64,000 nt of DNA, from NCBI GenBank assembly GCA_949775045.1, contig OX459100.1:10886331-10950330 (forward strand), read 5' to 3'. This document shows, one piece after another, positions 1-11,800 of this stretch; position 1 is the stretch's first letter, and every line of letters starts with the position of its first letter. The notes beneath the pieces were generated by a model. It did not search any database. It was not told the DNA's origin and worked only from the letters and a program-made list of their open reading frames with translations. A program made the translations under genes and the position numbers. Origin of the DNA: Metridium senile (Eukaryota > Cnidaria > Anthozoa > Actiniaria > Metridiidae).

Positions 1-2171
1 CACATTACTTCCGGGACCTCGATTGCTCAACTTTTACATTCTGCTCAAACAAGTTTGACCAGCCTAAAACATATATATCCGATCTACAGACTATCGATTT
101 CTTTACTGATCATGGCTTTTAGAGATATCGTGTTTTGCACGCTTTTGATCTTTTCGTTTGCATCAGTGCAAAATTTGCTTGCCCAAACTACGTGTTCACG
201 AATACTCTTCAAGAACATCGACGAGAATAGTAACCCATGGGTGCAAATTGAAGGAGTCTATGAATCCACAACTTTCCATCATGGTTTTCCGGTCTACAAG
301 AAGCAAGATTCTAACCTCGTCTTTTATTACAATTACGATGCATCAAAAGGAGTAAAAGCTCTCTTTTTTGGACGAAAAATTGGCGAGGTTTTAGGGCTTG
401 CTGCGCCAACTTACTCCAACTTTGTTCCCTCTTGCTGGTTGACAACAAACACTGATATGAACGACCTTTTCCGTGATGTTATTAAAACATGGACGTACTA
501 CTCTCCATTGGATAAAACTTTCAAAGAATTGAACAGTAAGATGAAAGCTGTTTGCGTGGACGAAGACATGTTTAGATGTGACTCGGAGAGGGTCTACTTC
601 AACGACACGATTGCTTCCGGTTCTTTGATCACGAATGACCCTCAAACTGATTTCTTTGCAAAAATGCCTGGCATCTATCACTCTATTCGTCCAGTTTATA
701 AACACAACAAACAGAATTGGTATCTTTATTATAATAGTGGCTACTGGGTGGTTGGTAGTAGTTATCAACATCTGACCGGAAGTAAAAATGGTCAAATCGG
801 AAGTGAAATGCTTCGAGTTGAAGATCGAGCCTTTAGACCTGAATATGTGACCAATACATGGAGCGTCAGGATGGGAAATCTTTGGTCTCCAGTTGATGCC
901 CTTAGACTACTCTGTCGAGGCTTCTCTAACGGAAAGGACCAATGTCAAAGGTCTTCAGTATGTCAAAACTCAGGAAAGTGCATATACACAAAACGAAATG
1001 AAACTTTCTGTGCATGCGTTGATGAGTATTATGGGCTGCATTGTGAGAAAAAAACGCTTTGTTCTATTCCTGGGAAGCCTGCTTCGTCTGTAAGTGTTTT
1101 TTGGAACGGCCGACGGCCTGACGACTTCGCTACGAGTTTCTGTACGATCGGTTATCGATTACAGCCAATGGAGTATTACGTATGTGAGTCACGTGGCAAC
1201 CACAGAGGTGATTGGTATCTCGAGTCCGCAAGAAGCTGTCAGGCTAACAACAACAATAGCAACAACAACAATAACTACAACAATAATAACAACAACAACA
1301 ATAATAACAACAACAATAATAACAACAACAACAATAACAACAACAACAATAATAACAATAATAATAATAACAACAATAATAACAACAACAACAACAACAA
1401 CAACAATAATAACAACAACAACAATAACAACAACAACAATAATAATAACAACAATAATAACAATAACAACAACAATAACAACAATAATAACAATAATAAT
1501 AATAACAACAATAACAACAACAACAACAATAACAACAATAACAATAACAATAACAACAATAACAACAACAACAATAATGATTGGGATCCCGATCTAGATT
1601 TCCTTATGTTCTTCGGTCCGTGTTTGGCATTCACCGCAATCATCCCTGTATTCATCTGGCTGGGAATCTTTTGTAGTAAAATATGCCACGCCCGTAAAAC
1701 CACAGAGTCACAGTCTCCTGAGCGAGTCAATGCCGTCTCGATCATTGCAAGCGATCGATACTGGGTACTACTTCGAATCTACTCTGCTTTCCTTAACTTT
1801 GTATTTTGGCCTTGGTTTATTTTTGTCCTGGTGTGTGCATCATCTAAAGAACTAGTGGCAGTCCACTACAACTTGTTCTACTGTGGTATTGGGATGTGTG
1901 TGTTCTGTGCGCTCTTTGTGGCTATTGAAGGCTATATTAGTACCCAACGCATCGCTCTACAGCATATAGTTCCATGGGAGTACATATCTAACTTGCATAA
2001 AACCTTTCCTAAAGTTACCATAGTGATAGAGAGGTATAATTGGAAGAGCTATGAAGTAAGTCGAACATACAACGGCTTCATCTACAGAGAGACTAAATAC
2101 AGAAAAGTAAATCGTAAATTTATGCGTGAGGCTTTTCCTTATTCTTCTGCAATTGACGAATCACAGACATA
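1..2171 (+). repeat. Left unit of a ≥2.1-kb direct segmental duplication
   Basis: Base 1 corresponds to base 13505, and the match ends at 2171 / 15576. The whole length difference (99 bp) lies in the Asn tract, so there is no other net indel. The left border lies outside the window. Confidence 0.95.
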
Positions 2172-2172
2172 G
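112..2172 (+). CDS. Truncated copy of EGF/TMEM151-like membrane protein
   Basis: Predicted 686 aa, single open exon. I chose the ATG at 112 because it starts a clear signal peptide (MAFRDIVFCTLLIFSF...). The ectodomain has two similar blocks (GVYES.../GIYHS..., each with PVYK and a Y-Y pair), then an EGF-like module (about residues 273-307), a Cys-rich sushi-like stretch, a 111-codon Asn tract (1246-1578) and three hydrophobic segments. It matches the copy at 13616 almost base for base, apart from a 99-bp longer Asn tract, up to 2171. There a breakpoint turns a Tyr codon (TAC) into TAG. The second half of the TMEM151-like region and the last hydrophobic segment are therefore missing. There are roughly as many replacement as silent differences, some at otherwise shared residues (e.g. 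FDPSGW to FVPSCW), which suggests weakened constraint. It could be a pseudogene or a shortened functional protein. Confidence 0.7.
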   Translation: MAFRDIVFCTLLIFSFASVQNLLAQTTCSRILFKNIDENSNPWVQIEGVYESTTFHHGFPVYKKQDSNLVFYYNYDASKGVKALFFGRKIGEVLGLAAPTYSNFVPSCWLTTNTDMNDLFRDVIKTWTYYSPLDKTFKELNSKMKAVCVDEDMFRCDSERVYFNDTIASGSLITNDPQTDFFAKMPGIYHSIRPVYKHNKQNWYLYYNSGYWVVGSSYQHLTGSKNGQIGSEMLRVEDRAFRPEYVTNTWSVRMGNLWSPVDALRLLCRGFSNGKDQCQRSSVCQNSGKCIYTKRNETFCACVDEYYGLHCEKKTLCSIPGKPASSVSVFWNGRRPDDFATSFCTIGYRLQPMEYYVCESRGNHRGDWYLESARSCQANNNNSNNNNNYNNNNNNNNNNNNNNNNNNNNNNNNNNNNNNNNNNNNNNNNNNNNNNNNNNNNNNNNNNNNNNNNNNNNNNNNNNNNNNNNNNNNNNNNNNNNNNNNNNNNDWDPDLDFLMFFGPCLAFTAIIPVFIWLGIFCSKICHARKTTESQSPERVNAVSIIASDRYWVLLRIYSAFLNFVFWPWFIFVLVCASSKELVAVHYNLFYCGIGMCVFCALFVAIEGYISTQRIALQHIVPWEYISNLHKTFPKVTIVIERYNWKSYEVSRTYNGFIYRETKYRKVNRKFMREAFPYSSAIDESQT
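1246..1578 (+). repeat. (AAC/AAT)n tract coding poly-Asn, left copy
   Basis: 111 codons, all Asn except one Ser and one Tyr. AAC and AAT are mixed irregularly, so the tract is not a perfect microsatellite. It separates the ectodomain from the first membrane segment. The antisense strand reads as a long poly-Leu frame, which is an artefact. Confidence 0.95.
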
Positions 2173-2823
2173 CGTCTTCGATGTCATTCTCATCATTTGC
2201 GTCATCCTCTTTTCTCGCGACCTTTTTCCAACCCTGGGGAGTCCCCTGAGGAGTGCGTTGGTGCCGTGTATCTTTCTTATACTTATCAACTCCTTCAACA
2301 GCGAACAGTCTCTCGTCAACCCATTCCCATCTCTCCTCGCAAGACCACAACCAATCAGGTTTGACTATCTTTATACCACGTGTCTTGATAGCGTGGTAGG
2401 TTTTCTCTGTGCCAAGGCGCGCAGCGATCACGTGGGTAGTGACGTTAGATGGATCGCGAGCTTGTTTGGGTGTGACTAAACTACGGGAAACTTTGGCACC
2501 AAGTCGTTCTGTGCGCTGCCAAATGTCGCTTTTCTCTGGTGGGATGTTAGTTGGGATGACCCCAGTGAAGACGACATTAGCTCCTTTGAGTACCTCAGAC
2601 TGCAGTTCTCTGATGATCTGCTTGGTACATGGTGTAAGCGTTTCTGGACTACAGTATCTGGCAATGTTAGAATCAGCTTCTCTGATACCTTTGGCTTTCA
2701 GCTCTTTGATTTGGTCAACTGTTTCGTAAAACCTGTCATGTATTCGTCTTAGGACGTCTTCTACATGGATAAGGTAGTCGTCGTCATCGATGTGATCGTG
2801 TCTAGCCTTTTTCGATGTTTTAT
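2120..2823 (-). CDS. CTDP1: CTDP1 terminal exon: BRCT domain and chimeric tail
   Basis: I placed the acceptor at 2824-2826 (CAG) because it gives the phase needed after exon 6 (G + AT). The BRCT core runs from LKGANVVFTGVIP to KPDWLWSCEERWEW. From base 2170 down, the exon runs into the duplicated EGF/TMEM151 sequence. The tail MSVIRQLQKNKEKPHA and the TAA stop are the reverse complement of that gene's coding region. Confidence 0.9.
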
Positions 2824-5800
2824 CTGATGATAAATAATTCATATTAATATATATATAACTACAAAAATGTTATCATCATCACTATCATCAGTATCATTAC
2901 CATCATTCTTACTATCATCATCATCATCATCACAATCAACACAAGACTATCATCTTATTACTACTGATATATTAATATATATATATATTATTAATATATA
3001 CAATATATATATAAAATGTTATCATCATCGTCATCACTATCATCATTATCATTACTATCATCATTACTATCATCATCATTATCATCATCACAATAAACAC
3101 AAGACTATCATCTTATTACTATATATTAATATATGATGTCCACAAAATTGTTATCATCATCGTCATCATCATTACCATCATCATCATCATCACAATCAAC
3201 ACAAGACTATCATCTTATTACTATATATTAATATATGATGTCCACAAAATTGTTATCATCATCGTCATCATCATTATCATTATCATCATTGTCATCATCA
3301 CAATCAACACAAGACTACCATCTTATTACTATATATCAATATATATGCCTACAAAAATGTTATCATCATCGTCATCACTATCATCATTATCATTCCAATC
3401 ATCATTACTATCATCATTATTATCATCATCACCACTATCATCTTCATTAACAAATTTGCTTATCCCAATAAAATGACTGGAAAGGAAACCACTGCTAATT
3501 CGAAAAATGGATGTATATGACGATAGGTCACTCCTAGACGGAATAGAATCGTTGGCATACACTTAAGAAAAAACCATTAAGGAGATTATAACCACTATCA
3601 TCGAAACACGGAAGTTGAGGCTGACACATTTGTTACTTATAGTTTTAATCTATGAAAACGTCTTGATTATCTCTGCGTAGAACCACACCCATAGGCCATT
3701 ATAGCCTCTGTGGATTGACCTATCACCCAAGACAACACTGACTTCTATTTAGGGACAGTCAGCACCAAACCGAAGCATCGTTTAGGATTGGTTTAAAAAC
3801 AATTTCCAAACAATTGCCCTAAACCTAACCAAACAATAGCGGTAATGGATTAGGGGGCCAACGAAAACGCAGCTTTCTACTGGTGCTGTATTACTGTCTA
3901 TTTAGGGTGTATATGAAGACAGCCGCATTCGTTTACTTGAAACTGAATTGATATAGAACAATACAAAACAATAAACGTTTAGATATAATTTGACGAGGGT
4001 GCAGTAATACCCAGAAAGTTATCTAACAATGACTGCAAATAAACGGAAGGATTTATTGTGTACATAAGTTACCTTTTTCTTCTGCTTTCGTTGTCGTCTT
4101 ATCTTGGCCATTCTCCCGCGTTTCCGACTTCTTTACATCACTTTGTTCGGTTTCTTTACTTTCCTCATCCTTTTTACTATTATTGTTATTGCATATTTTC
4201 ATATCTTTGCTGTTGTCTTTCTCTTTTTTGTCAATGTCTCCATTGTTTGCGTCGTTTTTGCTGTTTACGTTTGTTGACGCTTCGTTTCTAAGCTTATTGT
4301 CATTTTGAGTATGGTTACACGAAGGTTTCTTCTCTTCATGCATTTCATTTTCTGTTTGTTTTTCACATTTGTTAAGTTTCTCCGCCTTGTCGTCGGCTTT
4401 TTCGGAGATTGAATTTGTTTCCATAGTCTCATCGTCATGGTTACTTTTAGCATCATCACTTTCGTCACAATCTTTAGCTTCTTTGCTGATTTCACTTGTC
4501 AAACTTACATCACTTTTAATGGTGTTATTTTCGTTGTTTTCTTCTACACTTTTTTCCGAAACATTGCAGTTTTTGCAACTATCTTGACATGTTTCTTTGC
4601 TTTCTTTACCAACTTGATCTTTCTCAGATACATTTTCTTTCTCTGCTTTACAATCTACTTTTTCGACATCGTTGTCATCTTCTTCACATTGAATAACATC
4701 TGTATTATCAGAGGTCTCGCCCTCTTCCACTTCCTTGACATCTTTATTTGCAGAGTTCTCCTGCTTCTCGATGTTCGCGTTACCATTACCTTCTTTGGTC
4801 TCGCCCTCTTCAACTTCCTTGACATCTTTATTTGCAGAGTTCTCTTTCTTCTCGATGTTCGCGTTACCATTACCTTCTTTGGTCTCGCCCTCTTCAACTT
4901 CCATATCATCCTTATTATCAGAGGTCTCGCCCTCTTCAACTTCCTTAACATCTATATTTGCAGAGTTCTCTTTCTCCTCGACGTTATTATCAGAGGTCTC
5001 GCCCTCTTCAACTTCCTTAACATCTTTATTTGCAGAGTTCTCTTTCTCCTCGACGTTCGCGTTACCATTACCTTCTTTGGTCTCGCCCTCTTCAACTTCC
5101 ATATCATCTTTATTTGCAGAGGTCTCGCCCTCTTCTTTGTTACCATTATCTTCTTCGTCATTCTTCTCGTCTGTTTTTGCTTCACCAGAAGTAGAGGTTG
5201 TCTCGTGTTGTTTGTCAACTGGAGCATTGATATCCCCAACTCCTTTAAAGAACTGATATGGTTTGACTTTAATAAGGTTCGGCGCGTTGTTCCACACATC
5301 AGTCCTATCGTCGATGATACAGACCATAGAATCACCTCGTGGAAATAGAGACCTGTAAAGGTAGCATGGAAAACATTATTAGAAAAAGTTAGCAAGGACG
5401 TACGTAAGAGAAATGAAAAAAAGATGAAAAGATAAAGGATAACCATAAAAAGAAGTGGAAAAAAGACATCAAGATAAGAAAGGAAGATAAGAAGCCACAC
5501 ATCCCGTGTGCTTATTTTACCAATAGTGTTTTATTTGCTGCCGGGATTAAAACATCCTCGGGAACCCAGGGGTATTCTTCTGTCGCTCAATTCTCGCTTC
5601 CACAACATATACCCCTGGGAACGTAGTCTGTTGGAGCTTGTTCCGGAAGTCAAAATTCAAACTGATTTAACGACTTTCTTTGAATGGTTATCTTGATTTT
5701 CATTGGTCGACCTAATAAGGTCGACCAATCAGGAAAGAGCTGAATTTTGACTTCCGGAACAAGCTCCAACAGACTACGTTCCCAGGGGTATATGTTGTGG

Positions 5801-8800
5801 AAGCGAGAAACGAGCGACAGAAGAATACCCCTGGGTTCCCGAGGATGGGATTAAAATTGTAATTCTGAAAACAAACAGCAATGCCAATCATCCAATCACA
5901 ATAATTGTACTATTGTACTATTAACACAAAATAAAAAGTCACGTGCCACCAAAAAAAAAAGAACACAAAAGCAGACAAGAAGAAGCAACTGCAAGGAAAA
6001 TTAAAAGGAGGATACTGGAACTAACATAGGAACAAAAATAAGAAGGAAAAAGGAAAGGAAGAAAGAAGGCAGAGGAGAAAATGAGAGGTGTAGGGAAAGA
6101 AACAAAGAACTGGGAACGAAACAAAGAAATGCGAAAGAAAGAAATGGGAAAGAAAGAAAGAACTGAGAAAGAACGAAAGAATTGTAAAAGAACTGAAAAA
6201 GAGAAAAGAACCGAGAAAGAAAGAAAGAAATGTCTATGACAATTGATATTATAAAGATAATATATTCTATATAGATAAGAAATATAAAGAAAGAGAGAGA
6301 AAAAAGAAAGGAAGACAAGGGAAAGGAGGTTATCAAAAGAAAGAGGGGCAAAGTGAAGACAAGTCGGCAGTGATATTTGACAAGAAGAAAAGAAACGAAG
6401 GAGGAAAGGATAAAAAGATGAAGATACAACAACTCACTTTAGATCATTAGATTTTGAGAAAGCATTGAAGCAATCATCTCTTGATCTTATACGGTGACCA
6501 AAAAGGTGTTCATCTGGGTCAAGCATTCTGGCAATAGTGTGTGCATACAACCGGGATCCCATAGTGAAGATATGCAATTCATACAGCTTGGAAATATTTT
6601 CCAGGAATTCATGTGCAAAAGGTCTGAACTTGGTGTGATACCAGACAGGGTAGCCAGACAGATTGAAATGGTACACATCCTGGAATATAAACAACAACAT
6701 GGTTTCAAGGGAGAAGCAACATTTTGAAAGCTTTCAAGTCAACTCATAATTCAATAATTTTTAAAGATATATTTATTGGGATACCTGTGGTATCAGTACT
6801 AGTTGTAAAAAAGTAATGTGTTTGTTGTTATTCTGTGTTCTCCAACACAGTGTTCAAATGACTACGCATGTGTGGCAAATGTTCAAAGCAACCAATTTTG
6901 CATTGTAAAAGTGTTTAAAGTCGATTTCAAAGAAATTCTCTGAATATATAAGCTTGAATTTTTGTGTACATAGCCTTTGTTATATTGTGAAGCTACCATT
7001 AATTTACACTGTATTTTTGTTTAAATTTTGAGAAAAACAATGAAAGCCGTTCACTCCATCGTTTTTTATAGAATCCGTACAAATGTCAGATTTGTGTGCT
7101 CAATCATTTTACTTGTTTTTTCACGCATGCATGGTCAATTGACCGCTACGTTCTGTTCTCCACGACATGTTGTGCCATAATATCCAGCCTCCTTTGCAGT
7201 CTTGCTTTATTTTTGGTAAGAGATTAGGTCTTACCTTCATGTCGTTGGGTACTAGATCTATTGTTGTGTGAATCATTGTCTGGTCAAGGTCTACAACCAG
7301 AGCAAGTTTACGAGTGTTAAGAAGCCTTTCTTCATCTTTCTTCCCCACTGCCTCTGCTTCCTGGAAGTCAAACAAAAAAATAAATTAGAAAAATGATGAT
7401 ACAAAAGAAAATAGGGATTAAAATAATGTACATAGAAATGCGAAGAAAAATAAGAAGACTCACTTAATGGTGAGTGGCAACTTTGAAATTTATAATTATG
7501 TTAATGATAATAAAATCAACAAAAACAAGACACAAGAAGAAAGAGGAAGTGGAGAAGATAATGATAATGGTTTGTTAAGGTGAGTGACAACTTTGCAATT
7601 GATAATTATGTTAATGATAGAAAATCAACAAAAACAAGACACAAGAAGAAGGAGGAAGTGGAGAAGATAATGATGATGGCTTGTTAAGGTGAGGGACAAC
7701 TTTGAAATTGATAATTATGTTAATGATAATAAAATCAATAAAAACAAGACACAAGAAGAAAGGAAGTGGAGAAGATAATGATGATGGCTTGTTAAGGTGA
7801 GTGACAACTTTGAAATTGATAATTATGTTAATGATAGAAAATCAACAAAAACAAGACACAAGAAGAAGGAGGAAGTGGAGAAGATAATGATGATGGCTTG
7901 TTAAGGTGAGGGACAACTTTGAAATTAATAATTATGTTAATGATAATAAAATCAATAAAAACAAGACACAAGAAGAAAGAGGAAGTGCAGAAGATAATGA
8001 TGATGGCTTGTTAAGGTGAGTGACAACTTTGAAATTGATAATTATGTTAATGATAATAAAATAAACAAAAACAAGACACAAGAAGAAAGGAAGTGGAGAA
8101 GATAATGATGATGGCTTGTTAAGGCGAGTGACAACTTTGAAATTGATAATTATGTTAATGATAATAAAATCAATGAAAACAAGACACAAGAAGAAGGGAA
8201 GTGGAGAAGATAATGATGATGGCTTGTTAAGGTGAGTGACAACTTTGAAATTGATAATTATGTTAATGATAATACAATCAACAAAAACAAGACACAAGAA
8301 GAAGGAGGAAGTGGAGAAGATAATGATGATGGCTTATTTAAGGTGAGTGACAACTTTGGAATTGATAATTATGTTAATGATAATACAATCAACAAAAACA
8401 AGACACAAGAAGAAAGAGGAAGTGGAGAAGATAATGATGATGGCTTGTTAAGGTGAGTGGCAACTTTGAAATTGATAATTATGTTAATGATAATACAATC
8501 AACAAAAACAAGACACAAGAAGAAAGAGGAAGTGCAGAAGATAATGATGATGGCTTGTTAAGGTGAGTGACAACTTTGAAATTGATAATTATGTTAATGA
8601 TAATACAATCAACAAAAACAAGACACAAGAAGAAGAAGGTGGAAGTGAAGTAGATAATGATGAAGACACAAGAAAGCTTCAATATCTAAATTGATAATAA
8701 TTTAATATTGTAATAACTATAAATGAAAGAAGACAAATAAACTGCGAGAATGAGTAAGTGGAGAAGAGAGAAAGTTTTGGCATTTTTCCACCACAGTATC

Positions 8801-11800
8801 GTTTCCCTTTAACCTCTAAGTTGTTTGAATGTGGTTTGGTTTGAATCATTGTGTATGACAAAGGAAAAACAAATTGGAAAAGTTCAAAACAAGAACCCTT
8901 AAGGTGTCAGTGGTCGCTTATGAAAGTCGTTGTTTATGAGAGACATTTATCACAGAGTTTATATGGGAAACAAAACAGGAAATTGAAAAAGTGTGTGCTT
9001 ACGTGAAATAGTTGCTTACAACAGTGGTCATTCAAAGAGAGTCAACTGTATGAAGAACAAGTGGAAAGAGAACAAGATAAAGATAGATGGAGGAAAAGCT
9101 CAAAAATGTCAAGGAGATTGTGGTAGGTGGTAAGTAAGGTTAAGCTTACATTTTTTGTGACCTTCAGTTCTGGAATATTGTGTATCATTGAAACTGTAGC
9201 CAGAGTTGGAGAGGATGGCTCCTCTTGATCTGCATTCAATCTGCAAAGAAAGTATTGACAAAATTAAAGTACCAAAATAAAGTTAGCCTGCATAGCTGGC
9301 CCTGGGGGATTGGGGGGAGAGGCGGAGGGATTGGGGAGAGGAGGGGAGGGGAGGGAAAGAGAAGGGAAGGAGGGCCTGCCCACAAGGCCATGTATTTTAC
9401 ATGCTTACGGTCGCTGGCGACCATAAACGCTGACTGGCTCATTCTTGACAAATGATTGACAGATATTGGGATAGGTCATGAAGAAAACCAGAACACACTT
9501 TCATTCAGCTTCTTTGCTTGTAAACATGGTAAATGTTTATATATAGTTTTGGTAGTGAACGGCGAGTATTACACAACTTTCAAGTAAGGTAAATTCTTTT
9601 GGCCTGACGACAGCCGATCTATCCGATGAAGCGGTACGTATGCTGTTATAATATTAGGTCCAGCGTTATTTCTTGACGAGCTGAAACTCTTTCAATGTTC
9701 CTCAATCTAAGCTGCATTTATTTCCACACGTTGTTCCAAGCTAGAGTGGAATAATATAGTTATCATTTGAAGATGAAACATCGGACTTATCATCTTTCTT
9801 GGTGAATGATTTGAACTGGTTTTATTGTTGTCTCACATGCAGCTGTTGATTATGCCATGAAGGTTCGAATTACAACCATCTCTGTGTTCTATAAATCGCT
9901 CGTAAAACCTGACTTTATTTTTACTTGAATTAAAAGCAATTATCCCATGTCGTTCTTTGAATGTTAGATTTTCTATGAGGGTAATTGTTTTCACAAGAAA
10001 TGGTGTATTCAAAGTTAAACTACCAACGTACAAACAAGGCCAGTTAGTATCAAGCTGAGAAGTTCTGGTAAGCCCTTAATTCCGGTGCGCTATTTTTAGT
10101 AGTGGGCGGTTAACTAAATAAAACAGCCTTGCGGGCAGGCTCTCCCTTCCTTCTCTCCCCCCCTCCCCTCTCCCCCTTTCCCCTAGAGAGCCAGGCTACG
10201 CAGGCTAAAATAAAGTTACTGTTATCATTATTATCAAGAATATCACCATTATTGTGTCAACTTTAGCAACATATTCATTGTATCATCATCATTATCATGG
10301 CTATTGAAACATCATTATCATCAAGAATATCACCATTATGATAGTCAACTTTAGGAACATTTTCAATAATTTTTATCTTGGTATCATCATTGTTATTGAT
10401 ACATCATAATCATTATCATTGTCATCAGCATCAATTTTTCTATCATCATTATGGTTGATATCATTATTGTCATCACCATCATTAGCATCAATGTCATTGT
10501 TTTAAATTTACATATACATCATATTAGTAATGAAATCTTCATTGCCATCATTAATCATTACTTTAATCATTGACATTGGCATCAAGAACAGTGTTGACAT
10601 TTTCCCCGTCAACTCCACCATAATAATCACCATCGTCATATTCATAATCATCATCATCACCACTATATATATGTGAGAAGAGTTGTGTTGTGATTATTGA
10701 AGCAGTGTTAGTGAGTATGAGCAAACCTAACAGAAGAGGGCGATTGATGGTTGTAGATATTCAGGGGCTGATCTAAGGGAGTACACCCCTAGCACCGCAA
10801 TTACCCTATTTTTTTAAGACATTCATATTAGGGGCCGGACACCCCCTAACAACTAAGAGCCCTCCATTTGCAATTGGGACACTCCCAAGACAAATTTCTG
10901 GATCTGCCCCAGATATTTACTTACTTTCTGAGATCCATGCCACAATCACAACATAGATCCTTCATGACAGTATGATGTTCACAAGTCACAGACTGCTCAA
11001 CCTGGATAACAGGTTTACTGGGAATAAAAATAATAATACAATGTTTTAGGAGCATAATCTAAGCTCAAATACTCTTACATAAATCAATCAATAAAAATTA
11101 CAGTAAACACCCACAGTCAAGAACCTAGTGGATTAAGAACCTCTTGGCAGAAATTTTCCATTTTAATACCCCTTGATATAAGAACCTGTTTAGTCAAACA
11201 GGATCAAACAGGTTCTTATATGTGGGTTACAGCCAAATAACAGGATAAACAACCCAGTTACTTGACGCAGTTTATTGGAAAAATTAATAATATAATACAG
11301 TATTAAATCTTTGTTTACAGTTACTGTTGTGAATTGTAAGTTTTTTGTTTGTTTAACGTCACAGTTATATGTAATGTTAGTCCAAACCAAGCTTATTTAT
11401 TATTCTTATAATAAGAAATAATAACATATCCCCTTTATAACAATTAAAACCCTAATTAAGAACCTGTTTTGCCTAAATTACCAACAACTACTCCTTTATA
11501 CAAGAACCTTTTTTGCCAGACTTTTAAAAAAATAAAGGTTCTTAACTGCAGGTGTTTACTGTATTGGAAAATTTATTGGCAATTTTGATAATAATTGACA
11601 CTAAATAAAAAAAGGCTTATTATAAAATAGAAAACAACACATTGACTACCATTGTAAGAGACTGTAAGATTTGAGTATGACTTCGAGTACAAGGTTTACA
11701 TTTTTGCTGTTAGTGCATATGCATTTTAAATCAATTTGTGCTAAGGTGTCAAGATGATGGGACGCACAAGAACTGTTATTAATATTATTACATCATACAA

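Noticed and set aside
1275..1745. Long poly-Leu frame on the minus strand (also 14743-15150)
   Set aside because: It is only the antisense of the AAC/AAT tract coding Asn.
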